A stretch of DNA of 64,000 nt from Alistipes sp. (GCA_017403125.1 JAFQOR010000024.1:44724-108723), one strand, 5' to 3'; shown: positions 53,081 to 62,472, counted from the first letter of the stretch. A program made the numbers and translations. The notes: generated from the sequence alone by a model not told the origin.

Positions 53081-55471
53081 TTAGAATGGATAGCCTACGC
53101 CAAAGTTGAGTGCCATGTTTCGCCACTTGAAGTCGTGTATCCAGCGCTCGCCTTCGGGGCGTCCGGGGTTGTGGAGCTGCACGCCGAGGTCTATGCGTAG
53201 GATGACAAACGTGGCGTCGATACGCAAGCCAAGACCGGTGTTAAAGCCCAACTGCTTGTAGAAGCTGTCGAAGTGGAAGACCTCGTCGGGATTGTTGCCC
53301 TCCATCTCGCGCAGATACCATACGTTACCCACGTCGAAGAATACGGCGCTCGAAAATATCCACCATATCGGGAACCTAAATTCGAGGTTTGCTTCGAGCC
53401 TTACGTCACCAACCTGTGCCGGATATATGGTGTTGCCCTGTGCGGGGCTGTTGCCCGGACCAAGGGTGCGCGGTGCCCAACCACGCATCGAGTTGGCACC
53501 ACCGCAATAGAACATGCGGTCGAAGGGTATCGAGCGTCCGTCGGAGTTGCCGTATGTAACGCCCACGCCACCATAGAGGCGTCCGGCAAGTGCCATGTTG
53601 TGACCGAGGTCTATCTTATGGCTTACGCTCACGTCGGCACGCACATACTGCGAGTAGCGAACACCCAAAATCTCGTAGTAGTCACGACCCTCGGCAGGCG
53701 TCGAAAGCATCTTCTCGAAGGCGTGGATAAGGTTGCCCGCGGTTTCGAGGTTGGCGCGTACCACCGTGGTGTTCTTGTCGAGTCGAACACGTTGATTATT
53801 ATAGGTGTAGGATGCCGATAGTCCGGCATTGAGCTGCGACTCGAAGCTGGTCTTCAAGTACTTGTTGTTGATGTCGGCAAGGAATGTCTGATCTACGCTC
53901 TTTACGTCAATCCAGTTGATGTCGATGGGGCGTATTACGAATGACGAGCTCTTATCCTGCATCCAGCTGTAAGCCCAGCGTGCACTCGATATGTTACGGC
54001 GATAGTAGGGGCGGTTCTGAAAGTCGAAGGCGAGCTCGAAACGTGTTTTGGGCTGCGATATGCGGTCGCCCGGAGCTACGCGGAACGGGACAAGGAAGCG
54101 CGGAAGCGACAATCCCGCGGTGATACCCACCTCCTGTGCGCTGCGCTTTGCAGCATCGGGAGCGTACATATACTCAAAGCCGAAGCGTATGGCGGCATCG
54201 AAGGCCTCGGCGCCACGAAAGACATTGTTGTTGGAGTAGCCGAGGGTGGCACTTATACCGCAGAATGTCGATGTAGATGAGGCTTCAAGCTCCACCTTCA
54301 TGCTCTGTTTTAGAGCCGGCGAACAGAAGATGTCGCACGCAAGATACTCCTCGCGTTTGTTGATTAGCGACAGTGAATCGCCACTTTTATTGAGATAGGT
54401 TACGTAGGTCGAGTCGCTTGGCTCGCGACGGAAGCTAATCTTGGCGTTGCGGAAGAAGCCTATCGACATAAGCTCGTTATAGGTATGGTCTATCTGCTCG
54501 GCATTGTATATGTAGTTCGGGTAAATGGGTATGGTACGCCTCAAAACGGCATTGCGCAGATAGGGCGTAGCATTTAGGTCGCGGATGATGTTTAGTCCGC
54601 GGTATGAGGTGGTATCTATCGTGGCATCACTCTTGAAGCCGTTTGTCGAGCGAAGCATCGGGTCGTACGACGGATAGACGTTGATGCTGCGTATGCGGTA
54701 GATAGCATTGTCGCTCCACTGTGGAACGCCACGCTCGCTATATCCGGCAAGCATGGGGCGTACGACCATCTGAACATCGGCATGTAGGCTGTTTGATAGT
54801 GTATCGACGTTGTAGGAGATGTTGTTCACCGAGAAGTCGAAGTATCCTCTGTTATTCAGGTTGCTGGCTATACGCTCGCGCTCCTGGTCAAGAAGCGATA
54901 TATCGAGAATGTCGTCGCGGTGCAACAACGTAGATGCGGTGTCGGCAAGGATTATCTGTTCCAGCGACTTGTCGAGAAAGATGTAGCTGATGGAGTCGAT
55001 GCGCGTGGGAGCACCCTGGTGTATGGTGTAGGTGGCCTCGGCACGACGTGCACGACGTGTGGTGTCGATGTGGCACTCGACCTTCGACGAGAAGTAACCG
55101 CGCGTGTGCAGATATGTCGTAAGGTTCTGTATCGACTTGTCGGTAAGTTCCATATCGAGCAGAACGGGCTCCTCGCCAATCTTGCGCTTGAACTTATTCC
55201 ACCAATTATCCTTATCGGGGTTTGCTTGCTCCCACACCCATACATAGAAGTCCATGCCGAGAATCTTCTTGTTGGGGGCTTGGCGTACGTACATGTCGAT
55301 GTCGTCTCTATCCTCGGTGATTCGCTCATCGCGAGGAGCCGATTTGTCATCCACGATTTTCACCTTCGATAGCAGGTAGCTGCCCTCGGGTAGGGTACGT
55401 GTGACATCGCAGGCGGAGAGTAATATCCCGACAGCAACTGCTACTACGTATGTATATATTCTTCTACCCAT
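53081..55471 (-). CDS. tamL: TamL-type outer-membrane lipoprotein barrel (BamA/TamA superfamily)
   Basis: A 796-residue Omp85 protein. The signal ends in the lipobox GILLSAC (Cys21), the feature that sets Bacteroidota TamL apart from TamA. POTRA-like domains follow to about residue 390 (KIVDDKSAPR; YLHTRGYFSSKVECHID; NLNNRGYFDFSVNNI), then a 16-strand barrel with the signature MRGWAPRTLGPG (about residue 675) and the terminal strand ...MALNFGVGYPF. It acts with TamB in moving proteins or lipids to the outer membrane. The gene follows dapF by 46 bp and may be cotranscribed. Confidence 0.9.
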   Translation of the reverse strand: MGRRIYTYVVAVAVGILLSACDVTRTLPEGSYLLSKVKIVDDKSAPRDERITEDRDDIDMYVRQAPNKKILGMDFYVWVWEQANPDKDNWWNKFKRKIGEEPVLLDMELTDKSIQNLTTYLHTRGYFSSKVECHIDTTRRARRAEATYTIHQGAPTRIDSISYIFLDKSLEQIILADTASTLLHRDDILDISLLDQERERIASNLNNRGYFDFSVNNISYNVDTLSNSLHADVQMVVRPMLAGYSERGVPQWSDNAIYRIRSINVYPSYDPMLRSTNGFKSDATIDTTSYRGLNIIRDLNATPYLRNAVLRRTIPIYPNYIYNAEQIDHTYNELMSIGFFRNAKISFRREPSDSTYVTYLNKSGDSLSLINKREEYLACDIFCSPALKQSMKVELEASSTSTFCGISATLGYSNNNVFRGAEAFDAAIRFGFEYMYAPDAAKRSAQEVGITAGLSLPRFLVPFRVAPGDRISQPKTRFELAFDFQNRPYYRRNISSARWAYSWMQDKSSSFVIRPIDINWIDVKSVDQTFLADINNKYLKTSFESQLNAGLSASYTYNNQRVRLDKNTTVVRANLETAGNLIHAFEKMLSTPAEGRDYYEILGVRYSQYVRADVSVSHKIDLGHNMALAGRLYGGVGVTYGNSDGRSIPFDRMFYCGGANSMRGWAPRTLGPGNSPAQGNTIYPAQVGDVRLEANLEFRFPIWWIFSSAVFFDVGNVWYLREMEGNNPDEVFHFDSFYKQLGFNTGLGLRIDATFVILRIDLGVQLHNPGRPEGERWIHDFKWRNMALNFGVGYPF

Positions 55472-55517
55472 TATCTCCCGCCTATCATCTTGCTCGATTT
55501 GAGGATTGTGCTATTTG

Positions 55518-56456
55518 TTATAGGGAGCCTCGTAGCCTCTGCCACATCTCCTCCTCGTTTGTAGTGCGCACCGTGCGCCACTTGAGCGCCACGCCGTCGA
55601 ACTCGGCACTGCCATACCACTCGAACGTGGCGTTGCCCTCCAAGCGTGTGACGATGGTGTTGTTGTCGAGGCGTGTCGAGCAATATACCTTGCCGCCACG
55701 GTTGCACACCTCTATGCGCTCGCCCTCATCTACCAATCCAAGGAGCGTTGCTGCTGTACACGAAGCCGTCATTGCTGTCCCGCATGAGAGGGTGATGCCT
55801 GCGCCGCGCTCGAAGGTCGCAACAAAGAGTTCGCGTCGTGAACGACACTCATACAGCGACACATTAACGCCATGTGGTAGCACATTGCGAAGCTCCTTCA
55901 CGCGCTCGCCAAGGCGCGTAAGCAGAGCCATATCTATCCTATCAACTCTTGCTACGATATGCGGATTGCCCAGATTCAGTGCCGTAAACTCTACATCAGC
56001 AGAGAGCTCCTCTATAACACGACCCACGAAACGCTCCTCCTTGCCAAAAAAGGCAAAATCGTCGCTCCATGTGCGTATCGGTATGTCGGCAGCAAAGCTC
56101 TGCACGCCCTCGCCAATATCCTCGGCTGTTGCTACGCGGTAGTCTCTGCCCCCCGAACGAAGTATGCTATTGTGCAGGTAGCCACGCTCCTGGGCAAGGC
56201 GTCCAACGCATCGTATGCCATTGCCGCACATCTCGGCATGCGTGCCGTCGGGGTTGAGCATATCCATGCCATAGATGCCGTCATCGTGGCGTACGACAAG
56301 AAGCACGCCATCGCTACCTATGCCGCTATGTCGGTCGCATGCGATGCGGGCGAATGACGACCAATCTACTGCGTCGTAGTCGGATGGTTTTGCTGTTGTA
56401 TCCACCATAATGAAGTCGTTGCCCGACCCGTGGCACTTGATAAAATCTATCTGCAT
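55518..56456 (-). CDS. dapF: Diaminopimelate epimerase
   Basis: Converts LL- to meso-diaminopimelate for lysine and peptidoglycan. The 312-residue protein has the two catalytic cysteines, Cys77 (AEMCGNGIRC) and Cys225 (TLSCGTAMTAS), plus FIKCHGSGNDF at the start and NLGNPHIV. It is longer than the usual ~275 residues because of a C-terminal extension (FDGVALKWRTVRTTNEEE). It is read from the promoter at 56501-56531. Confidence 0.95.
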   Translation of the reverse strand: MQIDFIKCHGSGNDFIMVDTTAKPSDYDAVDWSSFARIACDRHSGIGSDGVLLVVRHDDGIYGMDMLNPDGTHAEMCGNGIRCVGRLAQERGYLHNSILRSGGRDYRVATAEDIGEGVQSFAADIPIRTWSDDFAFFGKEERFVGRVIEELSADVEFTALNLGNPHIVARVDRIDMALLTRLGERVKELRNVLPHGVNVSLYECRSRRELFVATFERGAGITLSCGTAMTASCTAATLLGLVDEGERIEVCNRGGKVYCSTRLDNNTIVTRLEGNATFEWYGSAEFDGVALKWRTVRTTNEEEMWQRLRGSL

Positions 56457-56500
56457 AGCCCCGTTTTTAAGTCCCTATAATAGGATGATATTATACTCGC

Positions 56501-56531
56501 CAAAGTTACAAATAATTTCGGGGGCTACAAA
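56501..56531 (-). promoter_or_regulatory. dapF promoter
   Basis: Minus-strand -33 TTTG (56528-56531), 19-bp spacer, -7 TAACTTTG (56501-56508), about 45 bp before the dapF ATG. Confidence 0.7.
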
Positions 56532-56591
56532 ATTCTTTTAGCCGAAAGCCCCTATTTTTGTTTAAGAGTTGCAAAATTCGTAAATTTTTGC

Positions 56592-56599
56592 TAATATTG
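56592..56599 (+). promoter_or_regulatory. Possible -7 box of the hydrolase gene
   Basis: TAATATTG, seven of eight bases of TAnnTTTG counting free positions, 23 bp before the ATG at 56623, with a TTG near -33. Weak. Confidence 0.35.
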
Positions 56600-56622
56600 T
56601 GAAACTAATTTTTTCGAAAGCG

Positions 56623-57420
56623 ATGAGTGAAAAGTTTATTATGGCGGGTGCCACACCAATGCATGTATTCGATACCGAGAAGGGTGAGCGTTGTGTCGTC
56701 CTATTGCATGGCTATTTAGAGTCGATGTTGGTGTGGGATGAGTTTGTGGAGCTGTTGCGACACAAGGTAAGGGTTGTTACGCTCGACTTGCCCGGACATG
56801 GTATTTCGCTTGTCGAGCGTGAGGTGCACACGATGGAGTATATGGCAGAGTGTGTGGCAAATGCCATGGAGGCGCTCGGCATATCTCGTTACTCGGTCGT
56901 CGGACACTCGATGGGTGGTTACGTGGCATTGGCAATGTGCGAGATGTATGGCGATAGGCTCGATTCGGTGGTGCTGTTAAGCTCAACGACCTCGGCCGAT
57001 AGTCAGGAGAAGTGTGATCGCCGCCGTCGCGAGATTGAACTTATCAAGGCGGGCAAGAAGAATATGTTGGCACGTTTGGTCCCACATGCTGGCTTTGCAC
57101 CGCAGAATGCTCGTCGCCTTGCCGACCGTATCGCCGATGTTGAGGAGCTTATAATGATTACGGAGGATGAGGGTGTAATAGCTGTCCTTGCCGGTATGAT
57201 TGAGCGTAAGGATAGGGGTGAGATGTTGCGCAAGAGTCCTGTGCCTCACATGTTTATATTTGGTCGTCATGATGTATATATCCCTGTTGATGTAGCCGAC
57301 AAAATTATTTCCGAGCACCCTGAGGCGCGTGTTGTTTGGCTCGAAGAGTCGGGCCATATGGGATTCTACGAGGAGCCGGAGAGGTGCGCAGAGGCTATTC
57401 TCGAAATGGCGCTTTGTTAG
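56623..57420 (+). CDS. Alpha/beta hydrolase
   Basis: A 265-residue cytosolic hydrolase. Nucleophile elbow GHSMGG (Ser96), oxyanion region LLHGYLES, acid residue in FGRHDVYIP and catalytic His in [12 protein letters not shown]. The family includes esterases, lactonases and haloperoxidase-like enzymes, so the substrate is open. The frame starts with GTG at 56599, but ATG 56623 (MSEKFIMAG) is preferred because the likely promoter overlaps the GTG. Confidence 0.88.
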   Translation: MSEKFIMAGATPMHVFDTEKGERCVVLLHGYLESMLVWDEFVELLRHKVRVVTLDLPGHGISLVEREVHTMEYMAECVANAMEALGISRYSVVGHSMGGYVALAMCEMYGDRLDSVVLLSSTTSADSQEKCDRRRREIELIKAGKKNMLARLVPHAGFAPQNARRLADRIADVEELIMITEDEGVIAVLAGMIERKDRGEMLRKSPVPHMFIFGRHDVYIPVDVADKIISEHPEARVVWLEESGHMGFYEEPERCAEAILEMALC

Positions 57421-57426
57421 TTGGCT

Positions 57427-57457
57427 TTTGCTTTTGGGGGATAAAATAGTATCTTTG
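57427..57457 (+). promoter_or_regulatory. Promoter of the GT2/GT4 pair
   Basis: -33 TTTG (57427-57430), 19-bp spacer, -7 TATCTTTG (57450-57457). The start site near 57464 rules out an upstream GTG at 57457 and places the GT2 start at ATG 57499. Confidence 0.75.
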
Positions 57458-57498
57458 TGAAAATTTTTAGAAGAGTGGAGAGTACAGAAACGACCATC

Positions 57499-58368
57499 AT
57501 GCCCAAGGTTAGTGTAATCATTCCGGTATATAATACCGAGATGTTGTTGCCGCGTTGTTTGGCGAGTATCGCCTCGCAGACGTTGCGCGATATAGAGGTT
57601 ATATGTGTCGATGATGGCTCTACGGATGGCTCGGCGGCGGTGTTGGATAGTTGGGCAGAGCGCGATAGTCGCTTTGTGGTTATACGCCAGAGCAATGGAC
57701 GTCAGGGCAAGGCGCGCAACGCAGCTATGAAGGTTGCGCGTGGCGAGTTTATAGGCATGGTCGATAGCGATGACTACATTCCAGCCGACTACTTCGAGCG
57801 TCTTTATGCGGCTGCTACAAGCGCCGATGCCGATGTGGCTATGTGCGGTATAATCAAGGAGAAACAACTGCATAACCGCGTGGTTATATCGTTCGATAAG
57901 GCAACGGTAGCTACCGACAAGGCTCAAAAGTTGCGTCTATGTAACTGCCCTCCCGACTTTCATCCCGTGAATAAACTATATCGTCGTTCGATGTTGGATC
58001 GCCTATCGTTGCGCTTTGCCGAGGGTGTGCAGTACGAGGATGTGATGTTTGTTATCAGAGCTATCGTCGAGAGTGATAAATTGGTTACGGTGCCCGACGT
58101 TGCCTATCGCTATGTGCTAAATCCCAACTCTACGGTCAAATCGCGCCAGACGGTAGCCAAGCAGCAGCAGAAGTATAATGCACATCGTGCTATGGTGGAT
58201 TATCTGTCGGAGCAGGGTGTCAAAATATCGCCACGCCACAGAAATATCACGGTGCGTTATGTGTCGTGGTGCGGAGTGTGTTTGTGGAAGATTAAGGAGC
58301 GTGGAGCATGTCGCACGTTGCGCCTCTTTGATGTTCTGCCCGTATGGTGTTGGCGTAGAAATGGTTAG
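57499..58368 (+). CDS. Glycosyltransferase family 2
   Basis: A GT-A glycosyltransferase of 289 residues. It has SVIIPVYNTEMLLPRCLASI at the N-terminus, VCVDDGSTDGS (nucleotide-binding Asp) and GMVDSDDYI (the DxD-type metal site). A C-terminal helical part follows (VSWCGVCLWKIKE). It makes a two-gene unit with the GT4 gene 53 bp downstream, probably for lipopolysaccharide core or another surface glycan. Unlinked to the capsule operon. Confidence 0.9.
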   Translation: MPKVSVIIPVYNTEMLLPRCLASIASQTLRDIEVICVDDGSTDGSAAVLDSWAERDSRFVVIRQSNGRQGKARNAAMKVARGEFIGMVDSDDYIPADYFERLYAAATSADADVAMCGIIKEKQLHNRVVISFDKATVATDKAQKLRLCNCPPDFHPVNKLYRRSMLDRLSLRFAEGVQYEDVMFVIRAIVESDKLVTVPDVAYRYVLNPNSTVKSRQTVAKQQQKYNAHRAMVDYLSEQGVKISPRHRNITVRYVSWCGVCLWKIKERGACRTLRLFDVLPVWCWRRNG

Positions 58369-58421
58369 GGGTTTTGGTGGTATCAATATTGAGTATCTAT
58401 ATCGTCTGGTATTTATAGAAT

Positions 58422-59552
58422 ATGCGTATAGTAGAATTTTTTCCCTCGGCATTTTGGGGTGGAACCGAGCAGTTTGTGTATGACCTATCGCGTCAGTTGC
58501 TCGAAAATGGGCACGATGTTATGCTTGCAGCACATCGTAGCAAGGTTGTAGCAGATAAGGTGTCGAACTTGCGAGATAAGCAGGGTGTAGCTCCAACACT
58601 CTACAACTTTGGTAAGAGCTTTAATCCTGTGACACTCATAAAGTTTGTACGTCGAATGGTGGCTTTTCGCCCCGATGTGGTGCATACGCATAGCTACACC
58701 GATGCGCATACGGCACTTATGGCACGTAGTATATGCCGTATGTGCGGTGTCGATTATCGTGTTATCATGACGCGCCATCTTGTAACGCCCCATAAGCGAG
58801 GCTTTAAGTATCGTTATATCTATCGCAACATCAATCGTTTGGTCTTTGTTTCGGACCTTTGTCGTCGCGCCTTTCTCGATGGTATGGAGCAGGAGGGTGT
58901 ACGGCAAAAGTGTCACGTGATACTTAATAGTCGCCCTACGGTTGCTGTTTCAAGTAGGTCGGATATACGCAAGGAGTATGGAATAAAGGAGGACATGCCG
59001 ATGATACTTTTCAGTGGCAGACTTGTTATGGAGAAGGGTATTGTGACAATCCTCGATGCCGCTGAACATATTGCTGACCAGCGGTTTATACTGTTGTTTG
59101 TGGGGCCTGTGCATGCCCAAGTTCAGCCATATATCGACCGCGCGTTAGCGAATCCGAAATTAGCCGATAAGATTATTACAACAGGTTTCCGTAGCGATAT
59201 ATGGTCTATTACGCAGGCTGCGGATATATGTGTGCAGCCTTCGATTATTGCCGAGGCGGGGAGTCTTTCGGTGTTGGAGGCTATGCAGGCGGGTAAGCCC
59301 GTTATTGCTACAAATAATGGCTCGCAAGGTGAGTATGTCGATAACGGAGTAAATGGCATACTTATTTCGCCCGAGGATGTAGATGCGTTGAGCACCCATC
59401 TCGATATACTGCTTAATAACAAGGAGTTGCGCATGAAGATTGGTGCTGCTGCCAAGGAGAAGTTCGATACTATTCTCTCGTGGAAAAACTTTGTGTCACA
59501 CTACGAGGAACTCTATACGACAGTTGTTGCAGAGGGTCGAGAGTTGAAGTAG
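58422..59552 (+). CDS. Glycosyltransferase family 4
   Basis: A GT-B glycosyltransferase of 376 residues that begins MRIVEFFPSAFWGGTEQFVY, as in WaaG-like enzymes. The donor domain has ILFSGRLVMEKGI (about residue 185), IAEAGSLSVLEAMQAGKPVI (E-x7-E) and NNGSQGEYVDNGVNG. Second gene after the promoter at 57427-57457. Donor and acceptor are not known. Confidence 0.9.
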   Translation: MRIVEFFPSAFWGGTEQFVYDLSRQLLENGHDVMLAAHRSKVVADKVSNLRDKQGVAPTLYNFGKSFNPVTLIKFVRRMVAFRPDVVHTHSYTDAHTALMARSICRMCGVDYRVIMTRHLVTPHKRGFKYRYIYRNINRLVFVSDLCRRAFLDGMEQEGVRQKCHVILNSRPTVAVSSRSDIRKEYGIKEDMPMILFSGRLVMEKGIVTILDAAEHIADQRFILLFVGPVHAQVQPYIDRALANPKLADKIITTGFRSDIWSITQAADICVQPSIIAEAGSLSVLEAMQAGKPVIATNNGSQGEYVDNGVNGILISPEDVDALSTHLDILLNNKELRMKIGAAAKEKFDTILSWKNFVSHYEELYTTVVAEGRELK

Positions 59553-59688
59553 GGTTGATGTATTAAGTGCATGGGTTGAGTAAACTGCGGCAAGTTTTTT
59601 GCGATTTCTGTACCTTTCTTACAATTTATTTATTGTTTAACGCGCAAAAAAAAGAGGGTTTAGCGGAGACATTTTGAAAAAAAGTTCG

Positions 59689-59696
59689 TATATTTG
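59689..59696 (+). promoter_or_regulatory. -7 box of tRNA-Ser
   Basis: TATATTTG 13 bp before the mature 5' end of the tRNA; a full match to TAnnTTTG. The -33 element is not clear. Confidence 0.55.
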
Positions 59697-59709
59697 CACC
59701 GCAAAAGAA

Positions 59710-59796
59710 GGAGAGGTGCCGGAGTGGTCGATCGGGCCGCACTCGAAATGCGGTGAACGGGCAACTGTTCCGGGGGTTCGAATCCCTCCCTCTCCG
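59710..59796 (+). tRNA. tRNA-Ser (anticodon CGA)
   Basis: Acceptor stem GGAGAGG (59710-59716) pairs with CCTCTCC (59789-59795), discriminator G at 59796. The anticodon arm CCGCA-CTCGAAA-TGCGG puts CGA at positions 34-36, reading UCG. The long variable arm (GGTGAACGGGCAACTGTTCC region) and GGTTCGAATCC T-arm are class II serine features. CCA is not encoded. A terminator follows at 59812-59846. Confidence 0.95.
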
Positions 59797-59811
59797 CAAG
59801 ATCACGAAGCA

Positions 59812-59846
59812 AAAAGGTATCGAGAAATTCGATACCTTTTGTTTTT
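59812..59846 (+). terminator. tRNA-Ser terminator
   Basis: AAAAGGTATCGA (59812-59823) pairs perfectly with TCGATACCTTTT (59829-59840), 5-nt loop, followed by G and T6. Confidence 0.88.
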
Positions 59847-59926
59847 TATACCTTGGCACAAGTTTACTTGTAGACAAAGGTATAGGAAACAAAAGACACG
59901 GCTTGCCGCTTTTTGCGCAGTTGGGC

Positions 59927-60017
59927 TTGCAAGGGCCCCTGCGGCGAGCAGTAGGGAAAGGCGTTAAGCGAAGCAGACCTACAAGGTCTGCGCAGTAGCC
60001 AATCCCTCCCTCTTCGC
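59927..60017 (+). repeat. 91-bp direct repeat ending in tRNA-Ser-like 3' end, copy 1
   Basis: Ends in AATCCCTCCCTCTTCGC, a one-base variant of the tRNA-Ser 3' end (AATCCCTCCCTCTCCGC). It holds a small hairpin GCAGACCT-ACA-AGGTCTGC. It is 89/91 identical to the copy at 60110-60200. Confidence 0.85.
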
Positions 60018-60109
60018 TTCTCTACTCGTGTGATGCATCGCCCACTTATGAGAATAGGTTGAGCCGATGTAATAATGGTTGATTTATCAACTTCTTGCGA
60101 AGTGTCTCT

Positions 60110-60200
60110 TTGCAAGGGCCCCTGCGGCGAGTAGTAGGGAAAGGCGTTAAGCGAAGCAGACCTGCAAGGTCTGCGCAGTAGCCAATCCCTCCCTCTTCGC
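60110..60200 (+). repeat. 91-bp direct repeat ending in tRNA-Ser-like 3' end, copy 2
   Basis: Second copy, with GCA in the hairpin loop and one other change. The two copies are 183 bp apart, start to start. Repeated tRNA-end sequence downstream of a tRNA gene is typical of attachment sites left by integrating elements. Confidence 0.85.
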
Positions 60201-60206
60201 AGCAAA

Positions 60207-60246
60207 GGGTGTAAATCAAGCAGTTACGAGATTTACACCCTTTTTT
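60207..60246 (+). terminator. Terminator-like hairpin
   Basis: GGGTGTAAATC (60207-60217) pairs perfectly with GATTTACACCC (60230-60240), 12-nt loop, followed by T6. Placed right after repeat copy 2. Confidence 0.8.
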
Positions 60247-60294
60247 ACACCCAAAAATCAAGGTCGGGTGTGTTTTTTTTGAATTTTAAGATAA

Positions 60295-60349
60295 ATGCTG
60301 GCGAAAAAAGAAGAATGAGCGTCTTGCTCTTTTCGTCAGCATCTTTTTG
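60295..60349 (+). terminator. Second terminator-like hairpin
   Basis: ATGCTG-CGAAAA arm (60295-60306) pairs with TTTTCG-CAGCAT (60330-60342) with single mismatches, followed by CTTTTT. No gene is seen just upstream; it may end a lost gene or a small RNA. Confidence 0.55.
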
Positions 60350-60934
60350 AGTGCTGCCTAATCGAAAATAAGTTTAGTCCGTTTTGGATATATAGCCAAT
60401 AGGATAAACTAAATTTTGTACGCCATATTTGATAAACGCGATTATCGCATAGCCTATGGCAGCCACATGTATGCATAACAATATTGTTATTATGCTTTCT
60501 CTCCTGCGCCTTTAGGAATCCCCGAAATTAGTCAGCCATTCGTGACTACGGATATAGTGGCGTTTTGCGAAATGTTACATATATAAATATAAAATATAGG
60601 GATAAATACGATATTGTCATCTGGGTGCGGAATAGACTTTCGCAATTGGAAACGCGTGAATATGGTCGTTTGCGTAAGTCGCTGTATATAAGCAATTGCC
60701 CCCCCCCAGGCAATTAAAATTTTACTGCTTAATTATTTGGAAAACTACGGAAAAACCTCTAACTTTGGAGTCGAGAATGTACATTAGGTTTAGCCACTAA
60801 TGAGGTTCTGGCTACTCTCTGATGATAAGTGTAATTTACAGGGCCTCTATTACTGATGATTTTTCAGGCTGCTATTTAGTTCTGTTTGCAGATTTTTACG
60901 TAATTTTGCGCCGAAGTGTAATGGTAATATTCAG
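60350..60934. other. Intergenic region before the first AraC-type gene
   Basis: No intact gene. From about 60578 a frame reads IVIWVRNRLSQLETREYGRL-like sequence until the C9 tract at 60699-60707, which may be the end of a decayed gene. The C9 tract lies in the loop of AATTGCC/GGCAATT (60694-60700, 60709-60715). A TAATTTTG box precedes the AraC-type gene. Confidence 0.45.
60901..60908 (+). promoter_or_regulatory. -7 box of the first AraC-type gene
   Basis: TAATTTTG, 26 bp before the ATG at 60935. The only near TTTG (60885-60888) is too close, so regulation by an activator is possible. Confidence 0.45.
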
Positions 60935-62056
60935 ATGGAATACAATGATTTTATATTGACAGTCAATTCGTCCAGCATCATCATATTATTAGGAATGGCC
61001 GCTGTACTGCTTGCTGCTACCCGTTTTCGTGGAGAGAGCGGATATGCGGCTGCCATTATTGTGCTACCCAATGTCCCCGTCTATATATACAATATGAGCC
61101 GAATGTTGGAATGGCACAATTTGACTCTTTTCATGTTTCCCATCAGTTACTCGGTCAATACGTTGCTGATGCCATTGCTATGGCTCTTTGCCAAGAAGAA
61201 TTTTGACCTGAACTTCCGCCTCAAACCTATTCATCTGCTGCATCTCCTGCCCGGTCTTCTTTGCCTCGGACTTAGCCTTGCTATTCCTACGGAGGAGCGT
61301 ATCGCATCCATTCAGCACGAGATGACAGGCGATGACACTTGGATAGGCGACATCAATACCTTTATCATTTTCGTACAGATGGTGGCTTACTTCACAGTCA
61401 TCTTCCGCTTCCTTCATCGGAAGAAACGGGCCATCAGGGATACCGCTTCCGATGCAGAGTGGGTACAGAAAGAATGGATTCCGGTCTTTGAGTATCTTTT
61501 TGCTGGCTTGTTTGTCATTGTAATGGTATGCTATGCCATTTGGCCGCGAACCGATGCATGGCTCATTCAAATCTTGAATGTCATTGCTATGTTTTATTTG
61601 GTGTATAACTCCATTGCCCACCCGGTGATGCCAATTAAAAAAAATGCCGAAGATATTCCGGAACCTACTGAAACCTATGAACCGGAAATCTCTGCCACTC
61701 CTGCTATGGACGATAGGCAGATGAACGAAGTCTGTGAACGTGCTTCCCGATATCTGGAGGAGTCGAAGGCCTACTTACGTCCCGATATTTCGTTGGCAAT
61801 CTTCGCCAAGGAGATAAATATTCCGCAACGCACCCTCTCGCGTTCCATCAACGGGTGTCTGGGCTGTAACTTCTTTGAATTTATCAATCGGATGCGTGTC
61901 GAAGAGGCGAAGCGTCTGTTATTACAACTTGACGTAAAAGATTACAATATCGATAGCATCTATACGGATTGCGGCTTCCGCTCTCGTTCCACATTCTTTC
62001 TGGTTTTTAAGAAAGTGACGGGGAAGAGCCCTGTTGCGTGGCTACGGGAGAGATAA
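60935..62056 (+). CDS. Membrane-anchored AraC-family regulator (copy 1)
   Basis: A 373-residue protein with an N-terminal membrane domain of about seven helices (to about residue 230; NSSSIIILLGMAAVLLAA, NVPVYIYNMSRMLE, AIWPRTDAWLIQI) and a C-terminal AraC DNA-binding domain (270-373). The two helix-turn-helix units are seen in LAIFAKEINIPQRTLSRSIN and IDSIYTDCGFRSRSTFFLVF, with KKVTGKSPVAWLRER at the end. It would sense a membrane or envelope signal and act directly on DNA. A paralogue follows 416 bp downstream. Confidence 0.88.
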   Translation: MEYNDFILTVNSSSIIILLGMAAVLLAATRFRGESGYAAAIIVLPNVPVYIYNMSRMLEWHNLTLFMFPISYSVNTLLMPLLWLFAKKNFDLNFRLKPIHLLHLLPGLLCLGLSLAIPTEERIASIQHEMTGDDTWIGDINTFIIFVQMVAYFTVIFRFLHRKKRAIRDTASDAEWVQKEWIPVFEYLFAGLFVIVMVCYAIWPRTDAWLIQILNVIAMFYLVYNSIAHPVMPIKKNAEDIPEPTETYEPEISATPAMDDRQMNEVCERASRYLEESKAYLRPDISLAIFAKEINIPQRTLSRSINGCLGCNFFEFINRMRVEEAKRLLLQLDVKDYNIDSIYTDCGFRSRSTFFLVFKKVTGKSPVAWLRER

Positions 62057-62472
62057 TCCAGTCCAAACATCCGATTTTCGTACTCATTTCGTGGTATAAA
62101 CACCTCCTATTTTCTTTTTTTTATATTCCTTTGCAGAAGAAAAAAGATAGCAACGGTCTTAAAAAAAGTCGTAAACCTACCCTTTATTCTGAATAAAATG
62201 CATAACTTTGCCAAAGCAAACCGTAAGGTTAGCAATATTTAGTATTATTGGGAAGTGTGATGCTTCATTCTCTGAAAGCGAATCTGGTAAATTTACAGGA
62301 CGAGAATAAGCCGACTCTTCACGCAGATTGTTATATATCCACCCCTCCCGTGGAGGGTGTGTCGTATATACCTGATGCGTGGGCCGTTGCTTGTTTTAGT
62401 CCGAGGGTTTTACCAGAACCTGCTTTCATAAGACAAGTGGTTGGACCACGCTTTTTTTACAATAGCAGGTAT
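62057..62472 (+). other. Long leader of the second AraC-type gene
   Basis: A TAACTTTG box at 62213-62220 would give a leader of about 245 nt. It contains the hairpin CCCTCC-CGT-GGAGGG inside TATAT...TATATA flanks (about 62335-62370), and GCGTGG (62377-62382), which can pair with CCACGC (62446-62451) directly before T7 (62452-62458), 15 bp before the ATG. The frame is open back to 62248, but the extra 75 codons lack any match to the paralogue and are not counted as coding. Confidence 0.45.

Noticed and set aside
59626-59892. Minus-strand frame with RRGRDSNPRNSCPF-type sequence across the tRNA
   Set aside because: It is the antisense of tRNA-Ser and its flanks, a common false protein call. The tRNA structure explains the sequence.
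62248-62472. 75-codon N-terminal extension of the second AraC-type gene
   Set aside because: It has no match to the paralogue, contains leader hairpins and a T7 run, and begins with a weak start. The ATG at 62473 aligns with the first copy.
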